Positions 36,580-45,439 of a stretch of 64,000 nt of DNA are shown piece by piece. Both the position numbers and the translations under genes were made by a program. Numbering within the stretch: position 1 is the first letter of the stretch; the number at the start of each line of letters is the position of its first letter. Source of the stretch: Sandaracinus amylolyticus (GTDB lineage Bacteria > Myxococcota_A > Polyangia > Polyangiales > Sandaracinaceae); NCBI RefSeq assembly GCF_021631985.1, contig NZ_CP070226.1, positions 145,733-209,732 on the forward strand, given 5' to 3'. The notes beneath the pieces were generated by a model, which saw only the letters and a program-made list of their open reading frames with translations, was not told the DNA's origin and ran no database searches.

Positions 36580-36879
36580 TCAGCGAAGTCGAGGTCCCGC
36601 TCCGCGGACCGAACTCCAAACCGACAGCACGACCAGGTCTGCGCCTCGCACGGTGTAGTAGACGTGGAGCCGCGTCTGGGTCAGCAGGAACCGACGCGTG
36701 CCCGGACGGGCCCGCGCGTAGACGACTCCGATGTGCGGTGCCGCCGCCAGCGTCGCGAGCGCGGCTTCGAGTTCGTCGAGTACGAGCTCTGGAGCGGATG
36801 GACGTTCGACGCGCCACCAGTCGGCCACGCGCGTGAGCTCGCGCTTCGCACGGGGCGTGAACTTGAGTCGAAGCGTCAC
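36580..36879 (-). CDS. RelE/ParE-family toxin
   Basis: 99 residues. TLRLKFTPRAKRELTRVADW, ELVLDELEAALATLAAAPHI, VVYARARPGTRRFLL and LHVYYTVRGADLVVLSVWSS match the RelE/ParE fold; the terminal basic-aromatic strands are those that contact ribosome (RelE) or gyrase (ParE). The C-terminus lacks an obvious catalytic set, so ribonuclease or gyrase activity cannot be decided. The GTG start overlaps the antitoxin stop by three bases (GTGA), which favours tight coupling. It is placed between an IS3 element and a broken integrase, the usual setting of addiction modules on mobile DNA. Confidence 0.88.
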   Translation of the reverse strand: MTLRLKFTPRAKRELTRVADWWRVERPSAPELVLDELEAALATLAAAPHIGVVYARARPGTRRFLLTQTRLHVYYTVRGADLVVLSVWSSVRGAGPRLR

Positions 36880-37112
36880 CGGCCGACGGATCGCAGCGAA
36901 CGGAGCCCAGAGAGCACGTCGGCAGCGTCGAGCAGCTCTCCGCGCTCGAGTTCGGCGTGCGACTCCTCGAGCGACGATTCGAGCGCGGTTCGCGACTCCT
37001 CGTCGAGGTCGTCGTCGACGATCGCGAGCGTCACCTCGAGACCTTCCGGTAGGTCGGTCGGGGCGTCGACGACCAACCGGCCGCCGCGAACACGCGCACG
37101 GATCGAGGACAT
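36876..37112 (-). CDS. antitoxin partner of ParE-like toxin
   Basis: 78 residues. The N-terminus SSIRARVRGGRLVVDAPTDL, then PEGLEVTLAIV, is an AbrB/SpoVT- or DUF2281-like beta hairpin. An acidic, Leu-rich helix follows (ESRTALESSLEESHAELERG), which would wrap the toxin. It would neutralise the toxin and repress the operon. The ATG at 37112 is used; the ribosome-binding site is weak. The downstream toxin start overlaps its stop. Confidence 0.8.
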   Translation of the reverse strand: MSSIRARVRGGRLVVDAPTDLPEGLEVTLAIVDDDLDEESRTALESSLEESHAELERGELLDAADVLSGLRSLRSVGR

Positions 37113-37169
37113 GGTAAAGGCTACGCGGTTCGGCATCGGCGTGCACCTCGAGCGCGGGGCCATCCACGC

Positions 37170-37194
37170 GTCCGCTGAGCTCGCTTTAGCGGAC
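37170..37194. repeat. palindromic site upstream of integrase remnant, copy 1
   Basis: GTCCGCT-10/11 bases-AGCGGAC with the tract CGCTTTAGCGGACCGC, 26 of 28 bases identical to 48535-48562. Both copies lie just upstream of tyrosine-recombinase remnants. It may be a recombination (att-like) core or an operator. Confidence 0.5.
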
Positions 37195-37212
37195 CGCAGG
37201 TCCGCGAGCGGG

Positions 37213-37950
37213 TAGGTAGGCGATCGAGGAGCTTGAGGGCGACGCGCTCGCCCGCCTGGCCGCATCGGCGCCCGAGCGTCGAGGCAGCAGCGCGACCCGC
37301 GACGCGTTACGAGCGCCGGCAGGCGTTCGAGGGCTGGTGCGCCGCGGCACGGCCTCGCGGCGCCGCCGTCGCGCTGTACCTCGGGACCGGGCGAGGCCGG
37401 GGCGGGGCGGTGGCCTCGCTCGAGCTCGAGCTCGCGGCCATCTCGCAGACCCACAAGGCGCTCGGGCACGCAGCGCCCCCGAGCACGCCCGAGGTGCGCG
37501 CGGCTTGGGCAGGATCCGTCGCGACCGCGGCGTCGCGCAGCGGTGCGCCGCTGCTGGCGAGCGACCTGCGCGCGATCGTAGGCGCGCTGCCGCCGGCCGA
37601 CGCTGCTCAGCCTGCGCGACCGCGCGCCTCGCTTGTCGGCTGGCCCGCGCCGTTGCGGCGTAGCGAGCTCGTGAGCCTGCAAGCTCATGAGCTCACGTGG
37701 CGCGGGGACGGCGTCGAGCTTGCGCTAGGGCGCAGCAAGCGCTGTTCGTCGCGAGCTCGAGCGAGCTCGAGCTGTGCCCGGTCCGCGGCGCTGCGCGCGT
37801 GGCTCGACGACCCGGCATCAGCTCGGGCCCGTCTTCCGCGAAGGTCGCCCGCGGAGCTCGCGGCGAGCGCGCGCTCACCGGCCGCAGCATCGCGCGCATG
37901 GTGAAGCGCGCCGCGCAGGCGGCGGGGCTCGACGGTGTAGGGCGACAGCA
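37213..37950 (+). pseudogene. tyrosine recombinase, frameshifted and truncated
   Basis: Segments in different frames show the N-terminal SAM-like domain (RQAFEGWCAAARP, SLELELAAISQTHKALGHAA), the core-start LRRSELVSLQAHELTWRGDG with the first catalytic Arg, and ERALTGRSIARMVKRAAQAA. The GHSLRAG box and catalytic Tyr are missing. The gene is cut off at about 37940 by the left end of an IS21-like element. At least three frame changes occur before that. Confidence 0.65.
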
Positions 37951-37987
37951 ATAATGACCCCCGCGCGACAGCAAAACTGACCCCCGT
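37941..37987 (+). repeat. IS21-type terminal repeats (second element)
   Basis: GCGACAGCAATAATGACCCC and GCGACAGCAAAACTGACCCC, a direct pair about 23 bases apart, sit at the left end of a second IS21-like element, as multiple transposase-binding sites. Confidence 0.6.
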
Positions 37988-38012
37988 CGTCGGCACGACG
38001 AGGAGGCTGAGG

Positions 38013-38390
38013 ATGTCGACGGGCGAGACGATGGCCCCTCCGCGGAAGGCGGAGGAGGTCGAGATGGTGGAGCCGGAGGTCGTCCGGCAGATGCGTGCGC
38101 TGAGCGAGCTCGGGTGGGGCGCCAAGCGCATCGCGCAAGAGCTGGGCGTGGCTCGCAACACGGTGCGCCGGTATCTGCGGGGCGGCGCCGCGGCCGAGGT
38201 CCAACAGAGGCCCGGTGCCCGCGTGCTGGATCCAGACGCACGCGCTGAGGCGCGACAGCTCTTCGCGACGACCGCGGCGGGCAATGCCGTCGTGGTGACG
38301 CGCGAGCTGCACAGGCGCGGCGTCGTAGCGTATCCGATGCGCGAGCCGGTGGAGCGTGAGCCTGGTCCGCGGCTCATGCTGCGCGGGTGA
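38013..38390 (+). pseudogene. istA: IS21 IstA N-terminal fragment
   Basis: About 125 residues. EVVRQMRALSELGWGAKRIA and QELGVARNTVRRYLRGG form the helix-turn-helix, and AVVVTRELHRRGVVAYPM follows. The integrase core is absent: the frame ends where an IS66-type fragment begins, so the element was interrupted. Confidence 0.65.
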
Positions 38391-38401
38391 CCTCGACGAC
38401 C

Positions 38402-39070
38402 TCAGCCTGCCGTCGTCTGCTGCTCGGCCGGGTCTCGCGTCGGCAGCGGAGCGGGGACGGTGAGCGGACCGATCTCGGCGGCGAGCTCGTCGGGGTGCAG
38501 GCGTGCGCGGGTCTGCTTCCAGAAGAGCGGCGCGAGCTCGAGGTAGCGGTCGCGCGGCCAGTGGGGCAGGACGCGGATGAGGTCGCGGAGGTACGCCTCG
38601 GGATCAAGGCCGTGCAGCTTCGCGGAGGCCACGAGCGTGAAGAGGTGACTGGTGCTCTCGGCGTGGTCATCGCTGCCGACGAAGAGCCACGCCTTACGCC
38701 CGACGGCGACGCTTCGGAGCGCACGCTCGGACCGGTTGTTGTCGAGCACGAGTCGTCCGTTCTCGAAGAAGCGCATCAGCGCGTCCTTCTGCCGGTAGGC
38801 GTAGCCGAGAGCGCTGCGCAGCGAGCCGCGCACGTTCCGGACTTTGTCGTGCCCGGTGTCGACCCAGTCGAAGAACGCATCGACGTGCGGCCGCAGGTGC
38901 GCGTCGCGCAGGCGCTTGATTTCGGCCGGCGGCTTGCGCTTCCACGTGGCGTCGAGCGCGAAGATGCGCCCGATGCGCGCGAGCCCTTCACGTGCGACCG
39001 CGCTCTTGTTCGCGGCCGCTTCCCAGAACTTGCGGCGTGCATGTACCCAGCAGCCGGCCTCCTGCCGACT
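38402..39070 (-). pseudogene. IS66 transposase C-terminal half
   Basis: About 220 residues of a TnpC-type transposase: CWVHARRKFWEAAANKSAVA, FENGRLVLDNNRSERALRSV with an active-site region Asp-Asn-Asn, AVGRKAWLFVGSDDHAE and LVASAKLHGLDPEAYLRDL. The 5' part and the first catalytic Asp are missing. The N-terminal end joins unrelated DNA at about 39065. The natural C-terminus appears to be intact. Confidence 0.7.
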
Positions 39071-39100
39071 GCAGCGGCACCTCCCCGTTGGTGTGTACAT

Positions 39101-39321
39101 GCTCGCGTGCATCAACTGCGCGTTCTCCGATTACAACCCGGCCGGGAACGGCTGCTTTGGGCGACTGGCCTGCTTCCGCGGCGCCAAGGAGGCCTACAGG
39201 AAGGTAAACACGAAGGCGGACCTATTTCAGGTCTGGGACCGCATGACCGAGAGTTCGTGCAGGAGACGCACGTGTGCCCGGAGTTCGAACGGCGAAGGCC
39301 CAGCGCCGGCTATCGCGGCTG
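39101..39321 (+). pseudogene. small Cys-containing protein, frameshifted
   Basis: From the ATG at about 39101 one frame gives LACINCAFSDYNPAGNGCFG and FRGAKEAYRKVNTKADLFQV, then WDRMTE. A shift by one base near 39247 gives EFVQETHVCPEFERRRPSAG and a stop. The joined protein is about 73 residues with an N-terminal CxxC and a later Cys. This looks like a conserved small protein of myxobacteria that I recognise only vaguely. The single shift could be an error. Confidence 0.45.
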
Positions 39322-39672
39322 AGCGGAGAACGCGATCGCCGTCGTCGCCATCACCGCCCCCACCGGTCCGACCACTCTGCGAGCACGCGCCGCTCGTCGG
39401 AGTCGAGCGACGTGTCCGACCAGATGCCGATGCCGGGCACATCGCAGCGGCCGGCTTCGTCGAGGCAGACGCGCTCCAGATCCCCCTCGGAGCTGCACCG
39501 CGCGCCCTCGCCCAGCGATCGCGCGCGACCGATGTCGGCGCGCATTCTTTCACGCTCTTCGATCGCGCCGTCGCTGCGCGCGCTCGACGCGCAGCTCCGT
39601 CTCCGCGCTCGTCGATCGGAGCGACCTCTCGGTCGAGACGACCGCCGACGAGCTGAGCGCGCTCGTGCTCGG
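39322..39672. other. debris
   Basis: Frames on both strands contain protein-like pieces, minus EGDLERVCLDEAGRCDVPGI and plus SVETTADELSALVLGYLG, but no complete gene. Only one of them can be real. Neither family is recognised. Confidence 0.25.
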
Positions 39673-40107
39673 CTATCTCGGGTCGCGCCCGCTCGAGTAG
39701 GGCGCGCGGGTGCGACCCGCGAGCGCTCCCACGGTGCCGCCGCCGACGAAGCCCGCGGCGAACACGGTCAGCGGCAGGCCGAGCGCGTAGCACAGCTGCC
39801 CGGACTCCTGCTCCAGGGGCCATCCGGTGAGCCACGAGACGACCTGCGCGCCCGGCGTCGCGATCACCCACGCGGTCCCCGACAATGGCAGCCCGCGGTG
39901 CAGCGTCGCCACGAGCCACAGGCCGAGGAGCGACGACGCGCCCACCAGCGCTCCGACGATCGATCCGAGCAGGAGGCGCAAACCACCCACGATGGGCTTT
40001 ACCGCGGAGCAGGGCGCGTTCTTCCGCGCGCCGAGAATGAGGCTCGAGAGCGCAGCGAGCGATACGTGCAAGACGCGCCGCCCGGGACAATCCAGAGTGC
40101 GGAGCAT
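39673..40107 (-). CDS. small membrane protein
   Basis: About 144 residues. Three to four hydrophobic segments: LLLGSIVGALVGASSLLGLW, LPLSGTAWVIATPGAQVVSW and LGLPLTVFAAGFVGGGTVGA. A GTG at about 39991 may be the better start, placing the first helix at the N-terminus. Gly/Ala-rich, no recognised family. It is flanked by debris on both sides. Confidence 0.45.
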   Translation of the reverse strand: MLRTLDCPGRRVLHVSLAALSSLILGARKNAPCSAVKPIVGGLRLLLGSIVGALVGASSLLGLWLVATLHRGLPLSGTAWVIATPGAQVVSWLTGWPLEQESGQLCYALGLPLTVFAAGFVGGGTVGALAGRTRAPYSSGRDPR

Positions 40108-40130
40108 GCGCCCTCTCGAGCCTCGCGCTC

Positions 40131-40375
40131 GTGCTCGGTGCCGTCGCCGCGCGCCGACATCTTGCCGCCTCCGCGCGTGCCGACGCTCCTCGTCCAGAGC
40201 GTGCGCGCCGTCGACGGCGACGCCCCGCCGGAGGATTGCGTCGCCGCGATCGCGGCGATCGAGCAGGCGACGATCGGCCTCCTCGATTGCGTCAAGCTCT
40301 GCGCGGCGAGCCCAGCTCGCGCTCTTCGATCGCGAGATAGCGGATGCGACGTCCCCTTGCGTTTTTCGTCCTGAC
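40131..40375 (+). other. gene fragment
   Basis: The frame RADILPPPRVPTLLVQSVRA, then PEDCVAAIAAIEQATIGLLD, reads as a piece of a protein with a Cys pair. No start or end is evident and no family is recognised. Confidence 0.25.
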
Positions 40376-40907
40376 GATGGCCGCTGGATGCGGGGGCAGC
40401 CGCGGCCGGCAGGACGAGCGCGCGGGTGCAGGCATCGACGAGCGCGCCGGTGTGCGTGTTTCGGCCCATCGTGATCGCCGGGATCGGCGCATCGTGATCA
40501 CCAGGATCGGCCCATCGTGATCCGAACGCGCTTGCTCATGCTTCCCTCACTCGACGTGTGCGATTGGCACGCACGTCACGTCGAGTGTTTGGTCCGCTGC
40601 GCGTCGGCCCGTCAGCGAGTGATTCTTGTCATTTCCCTAAATGTTCCTGAGTCCGCACCCAGTGGCGCCGACGTCGATGGCTCCCATCGGATCCGCGCAG
40701 TCGGGGCGGTCAACGGCGATGGATCGGGGCTCTACGCGATCGTCGACGGACACGCGCGAACGAATGGCACCGGCGGGTCGTGGTCGCAACGCCGGGCCGT
40801 GGTCAGGGGCACGGCGGGTCGTCGTCACCGCGGGTCGATCGCGTGTTTCCACGGCAAAACGGTACGGCGCGCCGGCTGCGATGAGGGGATCCGAGGAGGT
40901 CCTTCCG
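40376..40907. other. gene-free stretch with 23-bp repeats
   Basis: No gene before the ferredoxin. TCGGCCCATCGTGATC units starting at 40461, 40484 and 40507 repeat every 23 bases. Their length and spacing are like IS21 end repeats. The rest is without signal. Confidence 0.4.
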
Positions 40908-41168
40908 ATGGCCTATGTGATCGCCGAGCCCTGCGTCTCCGTGTGTAACGGTGCGTGCACGAAGGTGTGCCCCGTGGACGCGATCCACGGGCCCGCCCCC
41001 AACGAGCCGAAGACGCGCCTGCAGCTGTACATCGATCCCGAGGTGTGCATCTGCTGCGCGGCGTGCGAGCCCGAGTGCCCGGTGAGCGCGATCTTCGAGG
41101 AGAACGCGCTGCCGCCGGCGTGGGCCCACTATCGCGAGCTCAACGCCCGGTTCTTCCGGCGCGAGTGA
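40908..41168 (+). CDS. 2[4Fe-4S] ferredoxin
   Basis: 86 residues. The first cluster motif is CVSVCNGACTKVCP and the second CICCAACEPECP (CxxCxxCxxxCP). The order and spacing are like 7Fe/8Fe ferredoxins; the first site has a CxxxC spacing, which may lower its cluster affinity or favour a [3Fe-4S]. It carries electrons at low potential. GAGGAGGT lies 8-15 bases upstream of the ATG, an excellent site. It is an intact gene among remnants with no obvious redox partner here. Confidence 0.92.
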   Translation: MAYVIAEPCVSVCNGACTKVCPVDAIHGPAPNEPKTRLQLYIDPEVCICCAACEPECPVSAIFEENALPPAWAHYRELNARFFRRE

Positions 41169-41273
41169 TGTTGGGCCGGCGTCGGACGCGCTCTATCGCT
41201 GTCTGACAGCTCTGCGCGTCGCGCGAGATCACCTCGCCTCCGACGCTCATCCGGACCCGCCCGACCTCCACGG

Positions 41274-41945
41274 TCAGCGCGGTGCCCGCCGGCTCACCCT
41301 CCGAGCGAGACGCGCCAGCCGCAGCGCCGCGGGCTTGCCGCTTTCGCCCGCGAGCCGTCGCGACCAGTTCCGCAGCGAGCTCGCGAAGGAGTGCGTTGAG
41401 CGCGGCGTCTGGCAGCGACTGTCGCGGTGAGCGGCGCGACCCGGAAGGCGGTCCGCGAGAATCGACTTGCCGAGCTGTAAAGAGATCGCACGTGGCGGCA
41501 CTCCCTCCACATGTCTCTGCGATATGCCTGGCCATCGATCGGAGCCGGGACGAGGCCGGACGAGGCCGAGCCCGGCGCGAAGAAAGATCGCGATGAGCAG
41601 CGCGCGCACCGGCCCTCCCGTGTCGAGCCACGGCTCGCGCACGCTCACGACCTCGACGCCGCAGCGGTCGAGCTCGAGCACCGCGTGGAGGTTGCCGACC
41701 ATCGAGCGGCCGAACCGATCGAGCGACCACACGACGAGCACGTCGAACGCGCCGCCGTGCGCGTCGGCCATCATCCGCTCGAACGCGGGCCGCTTCTTCG
41801 CGGCGCTCGCGCTCTCCTCGTATGTCGTCGCCGCCGCGAGCTTGAGCTTGCGTGCGCGGACGACGCGCATCACCGCGGGCCGCTGGTTCTCGACCGACTG
41901 CTCGCCTCGACTGACGCGCAGGTAGATCGCCGCCCGCTTCTTCAT
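41274..41945 (-). pseudogene. serine recombinase (resolvase), damaged
   Basis: The catalytic domain is intact: AAIYLRVSRGEQSVENQRPA with the nucleophile Ser in RVSR, TYEESASAAKKRPAFERMMA, FDVLVVWSLDRFGRS and GVEVVSVREPWLDTGG. After ALLIAIF the normal continuation is scrambled, and only RAISLQLGKSILADRLPGRA recalls the C-terminal helix-turn-helix. A second frame on the same strand gives LNALLRELAAELVATARG. Indels in about 41500-41600 are probably responsible. A 12-base inverted repeat lies 34-101 bases upstream. Confidence 0.7.
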
Positions 41946-41978
41946 GGTCGCGGAGCGCTATCACGCCCCATCGCGCAG

Positions 41979-42046
41979 AAACATACGGTAGGGGGCGCCC
42001 AGGGCATCCCCGTTCTAGGGCAACTCAGGGCGCTTACCGTATGTTT
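41979..42046. repeat. inverted repeat upstream of resolvase
   Basis: AAACATACGGTA (41979-41990) and TACCGTATGTTT (42035-42046) are perfect inverted arms 44 bases apart. Flanking GCGCC and GGCGC extend the symmetry. It is a candidate res/att site or element terminus for the adjacent recombinase. Confidence 0.55.
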
Positions 42047-42144
42047 TTTTACGCGGCCGGGCGTCGACCCCCGATCGACGAGCTCGATCTCTGGACGGAG
42101 CGCGTGCTCATCGCGGCGACGCTCGACGAGGTGTTCGCGTCGTA
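42047..42144 (+). pseudogene. C-terminal fragment, Rpn/DUF4351-like
   Basis: The frame reads PPIDELDLWTERVLIAATLD, then EVFAS and stop, resembling the end of Rpn/DUF4351-type PD-(D/E)XK proteins. The rest of the gene is absent. Confidence 0.4.
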
Positions 42145-42258
42145 GCGCGGGGCCGGGCCGAGGTCGTGCTCGCGTCTCCGGTTGAACCGCGACCATCGAG
42201 GCCACGAGCGCGTCAGGTGCGTCTCGGTGAGGTGCTCACGCTGCCGCGAAACGCGCGT

Positions 42259-42705
42259 TCACGGCGCCGCGATACCCGCAAATAGGGCGGCGAACACTAG
42301 GAGCGCCGCGCCGACAACGAAGGCGCCAACCACGAAGGCGATGATCGACACGGCGATCGCGAGCAGGGCGATCGAGAGCGTCCTCGCGGCGATACGTGAC
42401 GCTCTCGCGCTCGCGGCGCGAATCGCGCGAGCAGGTGTCGAGGACGTGAGCGCGACCGCGCGCGTCTCCCCGGAGACGCGGTACGGCGAGCCTGGCTCCT
42501 CCTCCGTCATCACAGCGTCGCACGCCTCGATCGGGACCCACGGTGGGACGATCGGGAGATCGCTCGGGTGCGCGGCAGACCGCGGCACGATCCGGCGGCC
42601 ACGCATCGCCGCGAAGTCCGCGAAGCCGTCGCGGAGCGACGGCCACAGCGCCCACGCCGCCACGGCGCTCACGATCGCGACGAGGATCGCGACGACTGTT
42701 CCCAT
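42259..42705 (-). CDS. membrane protein of unknown function
   Basis: 148 residues. An N-terminal helix (GTVVAILVAIVSAVAAWALW) is followed by a soluble central part with SDLPIVPPWVPIEACDAVMT, and two close C-terminal helices (TLSIALLAIAVSIIAFVVGA and FVVGAALLVFAALFAGIAA). There are no recognised domains. The ATG at 42705 is the first in frame. It is intact while both neighbours are broken, which suggests it is newer or selected. Confidence 0.55.
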   Translation of the reverse strand: MGTVVAILVAIVSAVAAWALWPSLRDGFADFAAMRGRRIVPRSAAHPSDLPIVPPWVPIEACDAVMTEEEPGSPYRVSGETRAVALTSSTPARAIRAASARASRIAARTLSIALLAIAVSIIAFVVGAFVVGAALLVFAALFAGIAAP

Positions 42706-42784
42706 TCCGCCAACCTGCGACGCCGCGCGCGCCGCGTCCACTGTCACCGCGGCGTCGCGAATCGAGCGCCTCGCGTCGCATTCG

Positions 42785-43245
42785 CTCTCTACGCCCGAGC
42801 CTGGTAGCTGGCGCCGTCCCGCAAAGCTCTCTCGCCAACTACGAGATCGATGCGGGTCTTGTAGCCGCCGAGCGGCACGAGCTCGTCGAGGATGAGCAGG
42901 TCGGGCGCGACGTAGCGGCGCAGCCGACGCTCGGTCGCGGGATGGACTCCTGCCGCAGCAGGTCGGCGAACGCTGACGCGAGCGTGCAGAAGCGGACCGT
43001 GTATCCGCGCTCGAGCGCGCGATGCCCGAGGTTCTGCACGAGCGTCGTCTTGCCGACGCCGGGGCCTCCTCGCAGCAGCACGTTCTGACTCGCCTTTCGC
43101 GCTTCATGCAGCTGCGAACGAGCGCGACCGGTCGCTCGCCGGCGAGTTTCTCGCGAGCTGCGTGCGCGCGGCTGGATCCAAAAGGTCCGTCCGCGCGATG
43201 TGAAGCAGGTCGGCGAAGCTCAAGCCGACCTTGTCGCGGTACCAC
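42785..43245 (-). pseudogene. istB: IS21 IstB ATPase fragment
   Basis: LLRGGPGVGKTTLVQNLGHR (Walker A), TVRFCTLASAFADLL and, in another frame, DLLILDELVPLGGY (Walker B) match the IstB helper ATPase. An upstream piece gives VGLSFADLLHIARTDLLDPA. Frameshifts split it. At about 43250 it is cut by an IS3 fragment. No istA is next to it. Confidence 0.6.
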
Positions 43246-43275
43246 GGTCGTCGGATCGTGGTGCCTGGTAACAGA

Positions 43276-43715
43276 CGAGCGCGTTCAACGACACCGAGCT
43301 CGTGCTCGACGCGCTCAGGAGGGCCATCGCGACCCGCAGGCCGACGCCCGGGCTCGTCCACCACTCGGACCGCGGCAGCACGTACGCGAGCGACGACTAC
43401 CGTCGCACGCTCGAGCAGCACGAGCTGGTCGCGAGCATGAGCAGGAAGGGCGACTGCTGGGACAATGCCGTCGCGGAGAGCTTCTTCGCGACGCTACGCG
43501 CCGAATTGCTCGACCACGTCCGCATCGAGACGCGCGACGACGCCACGCGCGTCATCGGCGAGTACATCGAGGCCTTCTACAACCCCGTGAGAAGGCACTC
43601 GCACACCGACCACGTCAGTCCCATCGAGTTCGAATTGAGGTCCGCAGTCGCCGCACTCGCGGCATAGTTTGACGGTCCACCGAAGCGGGCGAAGATCACC
43701 TGAGTGCGGCGCAAC
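43276..43715 (+). mobile_element. IS3-family OrfB C-terminal fragment and right end
   Basis: The frame gives PTPGLVHHSDRGSTYASDDY (second Asp), LVASMSRKGDCWDNAVAESF (catalytic Glu in AESFF) and VSPIEFELRS. The first Asp and OrfA are lost. The following TTTGACGGTCCACCGAAGCG to about 43710 matches the IS3 right end at 36432-36467. Confidence 0.7.
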
Positions 43716-43784
43716 GGATCAACCGAGACGCACTCTGGGGTTAGTGTCCTAAGGGGTCAGATCTTCCTGTTGCTTGACAGACGG

Positions 43785-43925
43785 GAGGGTAGGGCGCGTT
43801 CTCGGCGCACTCGCTCCGGGCGGGACTCGCGACCACTGCGCGCGCCGGCGTGCCCGAGCTCGACATCATGCGACGTAGAGATCGATTTGCTGGAGCAGCT
43901 GAGAGCGCAGATGGCCGCGTGATCA
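43785..43925 (+). pseudogene. tyrosine recombinase C-terminal fragment
   Basis: FSAHSLRAGLATTARAGVPE carries the GHSLRAG-like box, here SAHSLRAG, followed by LDIMRRRDRF. The catalytic Tyr region that should follow is not readable. Adjacent to an IS3 right end. Confidence 0.5.
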
Positions 43926-44193
43926 GATCAGCTTCGTTGTTCGCCGCGGACGGGACGAGTTGGCCGGCGTTGGAGCCTCTGCAACTGGTTGTGCAATGCG
44001 GCGGAAGCACGGATTCGCGAGAGTTCGCGTACTTCGATTCAAGCGTGGTTCCGCCGGGGCCATCCGGTCGGCATGGAGCGAACGGAAGCACCAACTCGGT
44101 CCCGGGTTGATGTGATCCGCCAAACGTGATCACGCGGCACGCGGCCTGCTTGTGCGTCGCGCGCCGCGACGCCGCGCGCGGCGAGGAGGCTCG

Positions 44194-44709
44194 ATGACGC
44201 GTCGTTCCCGGTCCCGCTCGCTCCTGATCACGATCGTGGTCGTGATGCTCTCCTTCTTCCCCGCGCTCGCGTCGGCGCAGTCGCCCGAGCCGCTTCCCGC
44301 GCGCATCGATGCGGTGATCGAGCTCCCGGGCGCCGGACCGCCACGCTTCCTGAACGTTTCGGTCGATCTCGGCCGCGGTCCGTGGTCGATCGAGGGCTGC
44401 GTCTCGAGCGCGCGCGGTGCGTGCTCCGCGACCGCGCAGATCGCGCTCGACGACGCGGACCGCCGCGAGCTCGTCTCGCGGATCCAGCTCGCGCAGGCGC
44501 GCATGCGCTGCCCGCCCCCGCACTCGATGCCAGGCGATCCGACGTACACGATCACGACCCCGAGCACGTCGTGGGAGGGCGCGCTCCCCCGCGATCCCGC
44601 GCTGGTCCCCTCGCGCCTCGGCACGTGCGCCGGCGCCAATTCGCTCGCGTGGTTCCTCGTCGAGCGCTTCGGCGTCCCCAGCCTGTCCGCGCCTCAGGGC
44701 GGGCACTGA
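44194..44709 (+). CDS. exported protein of unknown function
   Basis: 171 residues. A cleavable signal peptide (LLITIVVVMLSFFPALASAQ) precedes a beta-rich domain: RIDAVIELPGAGPPRFLNVS, WSIEGCVSSARGACSATAQI and DPTYTITTPSTSWEGALP. Four Cys could form two disulphides. GAGGAGG lies about 5 bases upstream of the ATG. No family is recognised. It appears intact although surrounded by remnants. Confidence 0.6.
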   Translation: MTRRSRSRSLLITIVVVMLSFFPALASAQSPEPLPARIDAVIELPGAGPPRFLNVSVDLGRGPWSIEGCVSSARGACSATAQIALDDADRRELVSRIQLAQARMRCPPPHSMPGDPTYTITTPSTSWEGALPRDPALVPSRLGTCAGANSLAWFLVERFGVPSLSAPQGGH

Positions 44710-45160
44710 GGCGCCCGATAGAGAGGACCGCTGAGGAATGCGGGAATGCAGGAACGAGATCGCAGCCCTTCCTGCTGTTCCGGCCTCTTCGCCGAGCGTC
44801 TTCCTTCGCCTCGCGAAGCGCCTTCGCGAACGCGCTCCACATCACGGCGGAGGCGCGCATGTCGGCGAACGTCTCGCCGTGACGAAGGTCGAGCACGTAC
44901 GTGGTGTCCTCGAGGATGTGCTGACCCGCGCCATGTCGCGGGTAATGTCGACGCGCCCGGCGTACCGCGTCTCCTGCACCTGTGCGCGCCGCGATCGCGA
45001 AGGCGGTCTTGTCGTACGCGCCGCCCTCGGGTGCGACGCGGGCAGCGCGCTCGACGGCGAGCTCGAAGTCGCGAGCGGTCGCGAACGTCGTATTCGCTAC
45101 ACGAGCCCCGTCTATGCGGCGAGAGTCTCGCTGCCCCTCCGGCTCGGGCCCTCAGAGCCC
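44710..45160 (-). pseudogene. unidentified gene remnant
   Basis: Pieces in shifted frames read ARDFELAVERAARVAPEGGA, YVLDLRHGETFADMRASAVM and WSAFAKALREAKEDARR. They look like one soluble protein with several frameshifts. No family is recognised. Confidence 0.35.
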
Positions 45161-45439
45161 GATGATGTTCACGCCGCCCGGCACTCGGACCGGATGCGAG
45201 ATCATCCAGGACCACGCACCGATGATCACGGGACGGATACGGTGCTGCCCGAGGTCGACGCGATCGCGATGGGTCGCAGGAGGCCAGTGCAGCAGTCCCC
45301 AGCTCGTCCGGTCCGACGAGCTGCCGAGACGCCGCGGCACCGGTTTACGAAAAAGCTCAACGAGCTGCTCGAGGGCATGGGGTTCGACCCGGGTCGGATC
45401 GGCCCGATGACGACCAACCTGGCCTGCCCGAACTGTCGC

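Noticed and set aside
40461..40520. CRISPR array
   Set aside because: Units are contiguous 23-base tandem repeats without spacers.
40564..40580. sigma-54 promoter (TGGCACG...)
   Set aside because: The -12 TTGC element is not at the right spacing.
45152..45340. 62-residue minus-strand frame with LLHWPPATHRDRVDLGQH
   Set aside because: No start context or family; probably a shadow in debris.
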